Assembly (NCBI GenBank): GCA_949292875.1
Contig: CASFBJ010000006.1
Location: 1-36,917 of the forward strand
Origin: an uncultured Christensenella sp.
GTDB lineage: Bacteria; Bacillota; Clostridia; Christensenellales; UBA1242
DNA: 36,917 nucleotides
Reading direction: 5' to 3'
Of the stretch, positions 8,040 through 16,025 are shown piece after piece. A program made the translations under genes and the position numbers. A model generated the notes under the pieces. It had not been told where the DNA came from. It saw nothing but the letters and a program-made list of their open reading frames with translations, and ran no database searches. Each line of letters starts with the position of its first letter. The first letter of the stretch is position 1.

Positions 8040-8395
8040 AAAAAGAAAGACGTACAAGAAATGACTTGTATGGTAAGGAAAACGAAGATAAGGCTTGTAA
8101 TTTTTTAAAAAAGAAAGGGTACAAGATTTTAGAGCGAAACTACAAAAATGTCTTAGGTGAGATTGATATTATAGCATATGATAAAGTAAGGGACTACATA
8201 GTTTTTGTAGAAGTAAAAGCAAGAAAAACTAATGCCTATGGTTATGGTAGAGAAGCTGTAACGCCTTATAAGTTGCATAAAGTGAATTTAGTTGCACAGT
8301 CTTATCTAAAATATAAAAACAAGTTAAATAAGCAGTCTAGAATAGATGTTATTGAAATTGTTGGAGACGAGATAGAACATATAATTTCTGTATAA
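8027..8395 (+). CDS. yraN: UPF0102 (YraN) nuclease-fold protein
   Basis: 122 residues, the family's normal length. The restriction-endonuclease-like core GEIDIIAYD, then FVEVKARKTNAYG, carries the conserved E, D, ExK residues of UPF0102. The opening YGKENEDKACNFLKKKGYKILERNYK is also typical. Biochemical function is not firmly established for the family; a nuclease role is inferred from the fold. It overlaps rbgA by 13 bases, as often seen in rbgA-(rnhB)-yraN clusters; rnhB is missing here. No clear ribosome binding site precedes the ATG, so translational coupling to rbgA is likely. Confidence 0.88.
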   Translation: MEFLEKERRTRNDLYGKENEDKACNFLKKKGYKILERNYKNVLGEIDIIAYDKVRDYIVFVEVKARKTNAYGYGREAVTPYKLHKVNLVAQSYLKYKNKLNKQSRIDVIEIVGDEIEHIISV

Positions 8396-8409
8396 ATGCT
8401 GTAAAAGTA

Positions 8410-8438
8410 TGTACAAAAATAATATTATGTGCTATATT
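8410..8438 (+). promoter_or_regulatory. Promoter of the Ppx-like gene
   Basis: TGTACA (8410-8415), 17 bases, TATATT (8433-8438), with TGTGC directly before the -10 box (extended type). AGGAG precedes the ATG at 8466. Confidence 0.5.
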
Positions 8439-8465
8439 AAAATATTAGATTAATTAGGAGAATGT

Positions 8466-9977
8466 ATGAAAAAGCTAGCTATTATTGAAATGGATTTGCG
8501 TTCTTGTAGAATGTTAATTGTTGAATATACAGAAAAACCTTTGATAAATATAGTTGATGATATAATAGAGCCTATAGATTTATGGTGTGATATAGAAGTA
8601 GATAATGTTATTAAGCCAGCGAGAACTATGGAAGTTTTGCAAGTCTTAAAAAACTTTAAGAAAACTATGGAAATAAATGGAGTAGAAGAAGTATTAGGTT
8701 ATAGTACACAAGTTTTAAAGACTGTAAAAAATCATAGAAGTTTTATTGAAGAGTTGCACAATGTGATGGGCATTAGATTTGATGTTTTAACAGATGAGGA
8801 ACTTGAAAAGTGTATTCATTTAGCTAATGCATATACTATGGACCCTATAAAAGCAAATATTATGTATATAGATAATGAAAGTGTGCATTTTGTTAAATAT
8901 AACAGAAGAAATATACTTGAATCTTGCGCCTTTGATTTTGGCCCTTATACTTTATCTAAAATTTTTGAAGATAATAAGGAATTATCACCAAGTGAAAAAA
9001 TGACAAAGATGGTAGATTTTGCTAAAGAACAATTTAGTAAAACAAATTTTTTCCAAGAAGATGAAGAAGGCTTCAAAGTTATAGGAATGGGTAAAGTTTT
9101 CAAAATTATGGGTAAGTTATGTAGAATGGGTAAGAGAATGGCTCTAAACCTAGAGCATAATTTTATACTTGATAAAGATTCGCTTGAAAAGGCATATAAT
9201 TTTGTAAAAGACTTAGATGTTTCAAAAGCGCAAAGAATTAAAGGGTTAAATGAAGAAAGAGGAGATGCAATATTAAGTGGTTGCGCTATAGTGAAAGCAT
9301 TGTTTGATATATATGGCATTGAAAGTACTTATGTAAATGAGCAAGGTATAATTATAGGTATGCTATACAAAGAAATGAACAATATTTTTGGCGATAAACC
9401 TATTGGGGATATATTAGGTCAAAGTCTAGAAGCTTGTAATTACTTTTATGATAAACCTGAGTATAATTGTGTTGGGTTATATAATATGGCAAGTGATTTA
9501 TTTGAAGAGTTAAAAATTCTTCATAGATATGGCAAGCCTCAACATAGAATTTTGAAAATAGCTAGTTATTTTGCCTATAGTGGAAAAAGAATAAGTTCAT
9601 ATAATTTTGAAAAAAATTCATTTAATTTATTATTGAATTCAAATATATATGGTGCGACACAAAAGGAAATTTTAATTGCAGCATTTACTTGTGCATCTCA
9701 AAATCTTGATGAGTTTGATATCTTGTCTTGGGCAAAATACAAAGATATGTTAAACGATGAAGATTTAGAAATAGTTAAAAAGTTATCAGTTATTGTAAAA
9801 ATGGCAAGGCTTATAGATAAGAGTAAAACTTGTGACCATATAGCGTGTGATGTTTTAGGCGATAAATGCATACTAAATATAGTTCCAAAAAGTGGCGAAG
9901 AAAGCAGATTAGATGATGTGAAAAAGGCTATACCAGATTTTAAAAAGGCTTTTGATAAGCATCTACAAGTTTTGTAA
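8466..9977 (+). CDS. Degenerate Ppx/GppA-like protein (probable pseudoenzyme)
   Basis: 503 residues, the length and outline of Ppx/GppA exopolyphosphatases (actin-like ATPase fold plus an HD-type helical domain). The stretch GVEEVLGYSTQVLKTVKN, then GIRFDVLTDEELEK, aligns with the family's GvekvravaTsAlR...G..i.vlsgeeEa pattern. The nucleotide/phosphate signatures have eroded: the first glycine-rich loop reads IEMDLRSCRML instead of IDlGSNSfRL, and the second reads MYIDNESVHFV (about 132) instead of DIGGGSTEL. In the C-terminal half the HD residues are gone too: FAYSGKRI stands where LHDIG is usual. I infer loss of phosphatase activity and a structural or ligand-sensing role. It lies 15 bases before the MreB-like gene, in the same transcript. 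Confidence 0.65.
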   Translation: MKKLAIIEMDLRSCRMLIVEYTEKPLINIVDDIIEPIDLWCDIEVDNVIKPARTMEVLQVLKNFKKTMEINGVEEVLGYSTQVLKTVKNHRSFIEELHNVMGIRFDVLTDEELEKCIHLANAYTMDPIKANIMYIDNESVHFVKYNRRNILESCAFDFGPYTLSKIFEDNKELSPSEKMTKMVDFAKEQFSKTNFFQEDEEGFKVIGMGKVFKIMGKLCRMGKRMALNLEHNFILDKDSLEKAYNFVKDLDVSKAQRIKGLNEERGDAILSGCAIVKALFDIYGIESTYVNEQGIIIGMLYKEMNNIFGDKPIGDILGQSLEACNYFYDKPEYNCVGLYNMASDLFEELKILHRYGKPQHRILKIASYFAYSGKRISSYNFEKNSFNLLLNSNIYGATQKEILIAAFTCASQNLDEFDILSWAKYKDMLNDEDLEIVKKLSVIVKMARLIDKSKTCDHIACDVLGDKCILNIVPKSGEESRLDDVKKAIPDFKKAFDKHLQVL

Positions 9978-9992
9978 AAAGGAGGTCTCTAC

Positions 9993-11000
9993 ATGGCAAA
10001 TATTGAATTAGTTGTTAAGTTTGGTGATAGCGAAACGCTTATTTACCAAAAAGGAAAGGGTATAGTATGTAGAGAACCTAGTAAGGTTGCTTTTAGTAAA
10101 AAGGGAAAAAGAGTTTTTTTAGAAGAAATTGGTCAAAAAGCAAAAGATTTAATTGGTAAAACTGATGGTAGTATATGGATAGAATCTCCATTTTCAAATA
10201 GTGCTATAGAAGATTTAGACTTAGCGCAACTATATTTTACAAAACTTATAGAAAACTATGTAGATAAGAAATTAGGAAATAAAATGTTTGTTGTTTTCTT
10301 ATTAAACTGCGCTTTGACTGCAGAAGAAAAAAGGCAATATGAGATACTAGCAATTAATTGCGGAATAAGAAAATATACTTTTGCTCCGTGTCTAATAGCA
10401 GACTTATTAGGTGCAGATGTAGATATAAACGATATTAATGGTAAAATGGTAGTAAATATAGGTGCTGATAGTACAGAACTTGCGTTAGTAAGTAATGGTA
10501 GCATAGTATCTGGTTACAGTATAGAATTGGGCGGTAATGTATTGGATAAAGAGATATCTAATTATTTGTATAGAGAATACAATGTTATTGTAAATGAGGT
10601 TACTGCTGAGCAAATAAAAAAAGAATTAGGTTCACTTTATCCAAGCGATATTTCAAGTGTTAACTTTGTTGGCTATGATGCTTTAACTAGAGCAAGTAAA
10701 AATAATACAATACTAGCAAAAGAGTTATACAATATTTTTAGCGTTTTTTATGATAAAATATGTGAAGGTATACTTATATTCTTAAATCAGTTGACACCAG
10801 AATTTGTTAATGATGTTACGATCTCAGGTATTTTGCTTACTGGTGGTAATAGTAAGGTTACAGGGATTGAAGGATATATGAAAGCTAAATTACATATAAA
10901 TGTATATACGCCATATGATATGTACCTTAATTATGCAATTGCTAGCAAAAAACTTTTAGAAGATAAAAATCAACTTAAAAAAATTGTAAATAAAAACTAA
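9993..11000 (+). CDS. Divergent MreB-like actin homologue
   Basis: 335 residues, the size of MreB/Mbl. ETLIYQKGKGIVCREPSKVAF closely follows the MreB N-terminal pattern (NTLVYvKGkGIVLnEPSVVA). EEKRQYEILAINCGIRKYTF matches the connect region, and ILLTGGNSKVTGIEGYM is the adenosine motif. However the phosphate-1 motif DLGTANT is KFGDSET (about 9-15, Asp lost), and phosphate-2 DIGGGTT is NIGADST (about 155-161, Asp to Asn). ATP binding or hydrolysis is therefore doubtful. MreB normally forms membrane-associated filaments that guide wall synthesis. The gene shares a transcript with the Ppx-like gene and ends at a terminator before minD. A main, canonical MreB may be encoded elsewhere. Confidence 0.7.
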   Translation: MANIELVVKFGDSETLIYQKGKGIVCREPSKVAFSKKGKRVFLEEIGQKAKDLIGKTDGSIWIESPFSNSAIEDLDLAQLYFTKLIENYVDKKLGNKMFVVFLLNCALTAEEKRQYEILAINCGIRKYTFAPCLIADLLGADVDINDINGKMVVNIGADSTELALVSNGSIVSGYSIELGGNVLDKEISNYLYREYNVIVNEVTAEQIKKELGSLYPSDISSVNFVGYDALTRASKNNTILAKELYNIFSVFYDKICEGILIFLNQLTPEFVNDVTISGILLTGGNSKVTGIEGYMKAKLHINVYTPYDMYLNYAIASKKLLEDKNQLKKIVNKN

Positions 11001-11019
11001 AATATAATTTATTTTGTAG

Positions 11020-11057
11020 AGGACAAATATTTTTAATATTTGCCCTTTATTTTTTAT
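11020..11057 (+). terminator. Rho-independent terminator after the MreB-like gene
   Basis: AGGACAAATATT pairs with AATATTTGCCCT across a TTT loop with one A-C mismatch, followed by TTATTTTTTATT. It separates the Ppx/MreB-like transcript from minD. Confidence 0.7.
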
Positions 11058-11095
11058 TCTATTTTTGACATAATGAAAGAAAAAGGAGGCTTGTC

Positions 11096-11884
11096 ATGGC
11101 TAGAAAAATAGTTATAACTTCTGGTAAAGGAGGAGTGGGGAAAACGACTATATCAGCAAACTTGGGAAACTTTTTAGCTTTGCAAGGATATAAAGTTGTA
11201 GTTATGGACTTGGATATAGGCTTAAATAATCTAGATGTTGCACTAGGCGTAGAAAATAAAGTAGTTTTTGATATTTTTGATGTATTAAATAACAGATGTA
11301 GAGCAAGACAAGCACTTATACAAGATAGTCAAAACCCTTATCTTTTTATTATGCCGTCAAATCATTCAAATATAAGATTAAGCAAAAGCGAGTTAAATAA
11401 AATATTATCTGAGTTAGACGAATTTTTTGATTACATATTATTAGATTGTCCTGCAGGCATTGAAGAAGGCTTCCATAGGGCAGTTTCTGTAGCAGAAGAA
11501 GCTATAGTTGTAGTTACTCCTCACATTTCAAGCATTAGAGATGCAGATAAGGTTATATCATTATTAACGAGTTATGGACTAAATGATATAAGATGTGTTG
11601 TAAATAGAGTGCGTGGAGATTTGATCATGGATAGAGAAATGCTAACAGTTGAAGATATACACGACTTGCTTGGCATTAATATGCTTGGAGTTATCCCAGA
11701 AGATGATTGCTTAAGTGTGCTAAGCGGTTGTGTAAGTGCACAGAAAAAACAAAATAAATCCTATAGAGCATTTACATTACTAACAGAAAATCTTATTGAA
11801 GGAACGAGTAAAATATATGATTGTACTTTAGGATATAGAGGTATATTTGGACTACTAAAAAGAAAGATTAAAAGGAGTGTATAA
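11096..11884 (+). CDS. minD: Septum site-determining ATPase MinD
   Basis: 262 residues. MinD is a membrane-bound ParA-type ATPase that positions division by recruiting MinC and is displaced by MinE. The deviant Walker A SGKGGVGKTT starts at about residue 9, VVMDLDIGLNNLD is the switch I region, and YILLDCPAGIEEGF is Walker B. The C-terminal GIFGLLKRKIKRSV is a fitting amphipathic membrane-targeting helix. GGAGG precedes the ATG. minE starts 2 bases after its stop. No minC lies before it, where many Firmicutes have it. Confidence 0.93.
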   Translation: MARKIVITSGKGGVGKTTISANLGNFLALQGYKVVVMDLDIGLNNLDVALGVENKVVFDIFDVLNNRCRARQALIQDSQNPYLFIMPSNHSNIRLSKSELNKILSELDEFFDYILLDCPAGIEEGFHRAVSVAEEAIVVVTPHISSIRDADKVISLLTSYGLNDIRCVVNRVRGDLIMDREMLTVEDIHDLLGINMLGVIPEDDCLSVLSGCVSAQKKQNKSYRAFTLLTENLIEGTSKIYDCTLGYRGIFGLLKRKIKRSV

Positions 11885-11886
11885 CA

Positions 11887-12135
11887 ATGTTTTTTTCAAA
11901 TAAAGCTTTACAAACATATGAAAGATTAGACAATGTACTTAAAAAAGATAAAAAAGTAGCATCAAATAGAGTATTAGGAGAGTCAATAAAAGCGGACATT
12001 TTAAAAGTGTTGCAAGTTTATGCAGATGTAGATGCATCTTCGGCTTGTGTTGAAATTGATAATGAAGATAGTTCAAATATAATGCTTAATTATAAAGTAA
12101 AACTCAAAAGAGTAAAAAATTTTATTATAAATTAA
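11887..12135 (+). CDS. minE: Cell division topological specificity factor MinE
   Basis: 82 residues, a normal MinE size. The C-terminal dimerisation part is recognisable from SIKADILKVLQVYADVDAS (compare MKeDIlkVIsKYveID) through VEIDNEDSSNIMLNYKVKL. The N-terminal MFFSNKALQTYERL is less conserved but could supply the hydrophobic membrane-sensing segment. MinE stimulates MinD ATPase and drives pole-to-pole oscillation; its presence suggests an oscillating rather than DivIVA-anchored Min system. The ribosome binding site AAGGAG lies inside the end of minD, so the two are coupled. Confidence 0.85.
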   Translation: MFFSNKALQTYERLDNVLKKDKKVASNRVLGESIKADILKVLQVYADVDASSACVEIDNEDSSNIMLNYKVKLKRVKNFIIN

Positions 12136-12198
12136 AAGTTCTAATTTAATCATATTTGCATATACATTATATAGAACTTGGACAAGGGAGAGAAAGTT

Positions 12199-12495
12199 AT
12201 GAAATATGAAGAGTTAGATAATGAAACAAAAAAAGATGATTGTTGCACAATATATCCTCCAAATATAGTATATGAGACAAAAAAAGAACATAAAGTTTTA
12301 AAAAATACTGTGTTTTACTTGGCAGTAGCTGTACTTTTGGTATTTAATTTTATATTTTTACTAGATTTAACTAGTGCAGAATTTACTAGTAGCATAGTAG
12401 AAGGAATGCGAGATTTTGTACTTGGAGACCAAACAAGTCAAATAGTTGACCAAGGCTCAAGTTATGTGGATATAGATATTGCAAATTTGAAATAG
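12199..12495 (+). CDS. Small single-span membrane protein, unknown
   Basis: 98 residues from the ATG at 12199, chosen because GGGAGAG at 12187-12193 lies at the right distance; an upstream in-frame TTG at 12178 would place this site inside the gene. The N-terminal ~35 residues are charged and carry a CC pair. One membrane helix (about 36-57, FYLAVAVLLVFNFIFLLDL) follows, then about 40 residues probably outside. No family is recognised. It sits between minE and uvrC, 63 bases after minE. An 8-bp inverted repeat (12136-12143 with 12172-12179) lies in the gap. A role with the Min proteins is possible but rests only on position. Confidence 0.5.
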   Translation: MKYEELDNETKKDDCCTIYPPNIVYETKKEHKVLKNTVFYLAVAVLLVFNFIFLLDLTSAEFTSSIVEGMRDFVLGDQTSQIVDQGSSYVDIDIANLK

Positions 12496-12507
12496 ATTTG
12501 TTATAAT
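12479..12507 (+). promoter_or_regulatory. Promoter predicting a leaderless uvrC transcript
   Basis: TTGCAA (12479-12484), 17 bases, TATAAT (12502-12507). The start of transcription should fall near 12514, which is the A of the uvrC ATG. No ribosome binding site exists between the -10 box and the ATG. Confidence 0.6.
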
Positions 12508-12513
12508 AAATGT

Positions 12514-14328
12514 ATGAATGAATTAATTAAGAGCAAATTAAGTACTATTTCTACTTCTGCAGGCGTGTATATAATGAAAGATATAAATGAAAAAGTTATA
12601 TATGTAGGCAAAGCTAGAAATCTTAAAAATAGGGTAAGTACCTATTTTAACAATGCAAAAAAACATATTAAAGTGCAGGCTATGGTAAATAGTGTGCACG
12701 ATTTTGATTATATAGTATGTAAAAGTGAATACGATGCTTTAGCATTAGAAAATAATTTGATAAAAAAATATCAACCATATTACAATATATTGTTAAAAGA
12801 TGGAAAAACTTTTCCTTATATAAAATTAGATTATAATAAAAATTTTCCTTATTTTGAGATAACAAGAAAAGTCATAAACGATGGTTCAAAATATTTTGGA
12901 CCATATATAGGAAAATTTAGAGCAAAAGATATAGTTAGTATACTTAATTCGGCATTTAGTTTAAGAGAGTGTCATCAAAATATTCAAAATGATAAAAAAT
13001 GTAAAAGTTGCTTAAGAAAGGATATAGGACAATGTTTGGCACCTTGTATAAACAATGATATAAAAAAAGAATACGATGCTCAACTTAAAAAAGCAATAAA
13101 ATACTTAAATGGTGATGATGAAGTATTATTAAGTGAATTAGAATATAAAATGCAACAAATGGTAGAAAATGAAAACTATGAAAAAGCTATAGTGTATAGA
13201 GATAATATAAAAATGTTGCAAAACGTACATGAAAAAGTAATTACAGAGTTACCAAAAAGTGCAAATATAGATGCGATTGCATATAGTTCAAATGCAAACA
13301 ATACAGCCATAACTTTAGTAATAATAAGAAATGGCAAATTGATTGGCATAGAAACTAATATAGTAGAGTCTATAGAAGAAAATGTTTTTGAATCTTATAT
13401 ATTACAATATTATCAGGATAATGCGTTGCCTAAAGAAATACTATTAATAAATGAAATAAGTGAAGATGCGGTAAACTATTTATGCGATTTGCATAATAAA
13501 AAATCTGCTTTCATTTCTCCAAAAAAAGGAATTAAAAAACAAATAATAGATATGGCAAAGAAAAATGCTGAGCAAGTTTTTATAAAAGAAATGAATAAAC
13601 AAGAACTAGAATATAGCAGAACTTTGGGTGCAGTATACAATCTACAAAATATTTTGCATTTATCTAAGCCTCCATTAAGAATGGAATGTTATGATATTTC
13701 TCATATATCCGGAGTATATAAAGTTGCTTCAATGGTTGTTTTTATTGATGGAAAGCCTGCGAAAGCTCATTATAGGAAATTTAAAATAAAAGAAGTAGAA
13801 GGTAATAATGACTTTGAAAGTTTAAAAGAAACTTTAAAACGCAGACTTAATGAGTTAAATGATAGCGAAAACAAAGATATAAGTTTTTCTAGTGTTCCTG
13901 ACTTACTTGTTATAGATGGCGGTAAGGGACAATTAAGTAGTGTTATGGAAATTTTTGATAACTATGCAGGGAAATATAAACAAGAAATAAATGTGATATC
14001 ACTTGCTAAAAGAGAAGAAGAAGTATTTGTTCCTAATAAAAGTGAACCTATAATTATAGGTAAAAATAAAATGGAATTACAATTACTTCAAAGAATAAGA
14101 GATGAAGCACATAGATTTGCTATTACTTTCCATAGAAGTTTACGAGGTAAAGGAATGGTGAAAAGTTTTTTAGATGACATAAAAGGAATTGGTCCTAAAA
14201 AGAAAAAATTGTTATTTAAAGAATTTTCAAATATAGAAGATTTAGAAAAAGCAAGAATAGAAGACTTAATGAAAGTGCAAGGTATAACTGAAAAGTTGGC
14301 AAAAGATATTTACGATAGGTTGCATTAG
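12514..14328 (+). CDS. uvrC: Excinuclease ABC subunit C, UvrC
   Basis: 604 residues, full length. UvrC makes the two incisions in nucleotide excision repair. The GIY-YIG nuclease domain (about 13-90) shows AGVYIMKDINEKVIYVGKARN. The cysteines between about 151 and 176 (CHQ, CKSCLRKDIGQC, APC) match the conserved cluster linked to an Fe-S site in UvrC. A UVR motif (UvrB-binding) spans about 205-237. The RNase H-like nuclease opens with ECYDISHISG at about 391 and includes PDLLVIDGGKGQLSS. The helix-hairpin-helix tail has DDIKGIGPKKKKLL. Translation probably starts on a leaderless mRNA: the -10 box is six bases from the ATG. Confidence 0.95.
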   Translation: MNELIKSKLSTISTSAGVYIMKDINEKVIYVGKARNLKNRVSTYFNNAKKHIKVQAMVNSVHDFDYIVCKSEYDALALENNLIKKYQPYYNILLKDGKTFPYIKLDYNKNFPYFEITRKVINDGSKYFGPYIGKFRAKDIVSILNSAFSLRECHQNIQNDKKCKSCLRKDIGQCLAPCINNDIKKEYDAQLKKAIKYLNGDDEVLLSELEYKMQQMVENENYEKAIVYRDNIKMLQNVHEKVITELPKSANIDAIAYSSNANNTAITLVIIRNGKLIGIETNIVESIEENVFESYILQYYQDNALPKEILLINEISEDAVNYLCDLHNKKSAFISPKKGIKKQIIDMAKKNAEQVFIKEMNKQELEYSRTLGAVYNLQNILHLSKPPLRMECYDISHISGVYKVASMVVFIDGKPAKAHYRKFKIKEVEGNNDFESLKETLKRRLNELNDSENKDISFSSVPDLLVIDGGKGQLSSVMEIFDNYAGKYKQEINVISLAKREEEVFVPNKSEPIIIGKNKMELQLLQRIRDEAHRFAITFHRSLRGKGMVKSFLDDIKGIGPKKKKLLFKEFSNIEDLEKARIEDLMKVQGITEKLAKDIYDRLH

Positions 14329-14355
14329 CAATCTATTTTTTTTCTCATATATAAT
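14326..14355 (+). promoter_or_regulatory. Possible promoter just upstream of murB
   Basis: TAGCAA (14326-14331) and TATAAT (14350-14355) with an 18-base spacer. The murB ATG is at 14360 with no ribosome binding site in between, so a start at or beside the ATG (leaderless) is implied. The -35 box is weak, so read-through from uvrC is an alternative. Confidence 0.4.
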
Positions 14356-14359
14356 TATT

Positions 14360-15244
14360 ATGAAAAAGTTTATTAAAGAGTTAAATAGTCAAAATATTCA
14401 AATTTTAGAAAATGTTGAACTCACAAAAATGCATACTTATCATGTTAAATGTTTTGCTAAATATTTAATAAATGTAGCAAGTGAAAAAGAACTTCTAAAC
14501 GCAGTACAATTATGTCGCAAATATAAAATAAAATTTTTCATTTTGGGGAAAGGTTCCAATGTATTATTTAAAGATAAATTAGTAAAAACATTAATAATAA
14601 GATTAAATGGTGGCAAAATCAAACTAAAAAATGCAACAACTATTTATGCTTTTGCAGGTGTTTCTTTTCATCAACTAATAAAATTCTGTAAAGAAAAGCA
14701 ACTTACTGGTCTAGAATGGTCTGCAGGTATACCAGCAAGTGTTGGTGGGGCAATATTTATGAATATGGGAGCATTTAACTTTAATGTATGCGATTATATA
14801 AGCAAAGTTACATATTTCCATAATGGAGAAGTTGTAACAAGGAAAATAACAAAGAAAGACTATGAGTATAGAAATACATTATTTAAGGAAAAAAATTGTA
14901 TAATTATAAGTGCAACATTTGTTTTAAAAAAATTAAATAGGACAGACATAGATGAAAAATTTTCTAAATATCTTTACTTAAAAAAGACAACTCAACCCTT
15001 AAACGAATATTCTTGTGGTTCAGTCTTTAAAAACGGAGATTATTTTGTTGCAAAACTTATTCAAGATTGCAATCTTAAAGGTAAAAAAATAGGCGGTGCA
15101 GAAGTGTCTATGGTTCATAGCAATTTTATTATTAATAAAAATAGTGCAACGGCTAAGGATATATTGTCTTTAATTAAGTATATTAAAAAGGTTTTACAAA
15201 AACAATATAATATTTGCATTTTTTGCGAAGTTGTGATATTATAA
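14360..15244 (+). CDS. murB: UDP-N-acetylenolpyruvoylglucosamine reductase MurB
   Basis: 294 residues. MurB is the FAD enzyme that reduces UDP-GlcNAc-enolpyruvate to UDP-MurNAc for peptidoglycan. FAD-binding motifs are visible: ILGKGSNVLFKD (about 57-68) and GLEWSAGIPASVGGAIFMNMGAF (about 115-137). The substrate-binding and catalytic parts are YEYRNTLFKE, SCGSVFKN and the terminal EVVIL glutamate. The family start MHTYHV is near residue 24. No ribosome binding site is seen before the ATG. It begins the murB-PHP-whiA-dnaE run; a GGAGG site follows for the next gene. Confidence 0.93.
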   Translation: MKKFIKELNSQNIQILENVELTKMHTYHVKCFAKYLINVASEKELLNAVQLCRKYKIKFFILGKGSNVLFKDKLVKTLIIRLNGGKIKLKNATTIYAFAGVSFHQLIKFCKEKQLTGLEWSAGIPASVGGAIFMNMGAFNFNVCDYISKVTYFHNGEVVTRKITKKDYEYRNTLFKEKNCIIISATFVLKKLNRTDIDEKFSKYLYLKKTTQPLNEYSCGSVFKNGDYFVAKLIQDCNLKGKKIGGAEVSMVHSNFIINKNSATAKDILSLIKYIKKVLQKQYNICIFCEVVIL

Positions 15245-15271
15245 ATACATTATTTAAAGGAGGGTACAATT

Positions 15272-16024
15272 ATGTTAGTTGCTGATTATCATACACATAC
15301 AAAATATAGTCATGGTACAGGTACGGTGCTTGAAAATGCTGTTGTAGCAAAGCAAAAAGGTATAAAACAAATTGCAATTACTGATCACGGTTTTGGACAT
15401 ATAGCCTTCGGAATAAAAAGAAAAGAAGTGCCCTCACTTAGAAATGATATTGACAAGGCAATGCAAGAGACAGGAGTGAAAATTTTTTTAGGTGTAGAAG
15501 CAAATATAAAATCATTTAAAGGCGATGTAGATGTAATACCTAGCGATTTTAATAATTTGGAATTGCTAGTTATGGGTTTTCATAACTTTGTTAAAGCTCC
15601 TTTTTTACAATGGATTAGATTTATATTAGGAAATATAATCGCAGATGCTTTTCATATAGTTTCTAAAAAAAGAATAGAAAAAAATACACAAGCGTATATT
15701 AAAGCTGTAAAAAGGTATCCTATAGACATTATATCTCATTTAAATCATGTATGTAAGGTAGATTGTTACAAAGTGGCAAAAGCTTGTGAAGAGACAAATA
15801 CTTACATAGAATTAAATGGTAAAAGAATACATTTTAGTCAAAAAGATGTTGATGATATGTTAAAAACAAATGTAAAGTTTGTTATAAGTAGTGATGCTCA
15901 CAAACCTGAAAGAGTGGGTGATGAAACTATAGGTATGGAAATGGCAAAAATGTATGGCATACCACTAGATAGAATAGTTAATTTGAATGATGTTATTATT
16001 CCAAAAGAAAAAAAGGGTTTATAA
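15272..16024 (+). CDS. PHP-domain phosphoesterase (YcdX-like)
   Basis: 250 residues forming one PHP domain. Metal-binding motifs appear in order: DYHTHTKYSHG (about 5-15), AITDHGFGH (about 39), GVEANI (about 74), SHLNH (about 155) and SSDAHKPE (about 210). These fit the trinuclear-metal phosphoesterases of the YcdX/histidinol-phosphatase-like group. The substrate is not known. A PHP gene at this place, between murB and whiA, is common in Firmicutes. AAAGGAGG precedes the ATG. The whiA ATG begins 1 base after its stop. Confidence 0.8.
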   Translation: MLVADYHTHTKYSHGTGTVLENAVVAKQKGIKQIAITDHGFGHIAFGIKRKEVPSLRNDIDKAMQETGVKIFLGVEANIKSFKGDVDVIPSDFNNLELLVMGFHNFVKAPFLQWIRFILGNIIADAFHIVSKKRIEKNTQAYIKAVKRYPIDIISHLNHVCKVDCYKVAKACEETNTYIELNGKRIHFSQKDVDDMLKTNVKFVISSDAHKPERVGDETIGMEMAKMYGIPLDRIVNLNDVIIPKEKKGL

Positions 16025-16025
16025 A

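Noticed and set aside
9993..11000. FtsA or DnaK instead of MreB for the actin-like protein
   Set aside because: Length of 335, the KGKGIV-EPS signature and lack of the FtsA 1C or DnaK substrate domains favour MreB.
12136..12179. Terminator or riboswitch between minE and the small membrane protein
   Set aside because: The 8-bp arms (AAGTTCTA and TAGAACTT) are separated by 28 bases and not followed by a T-run, and no known riboswitch core is recognised.
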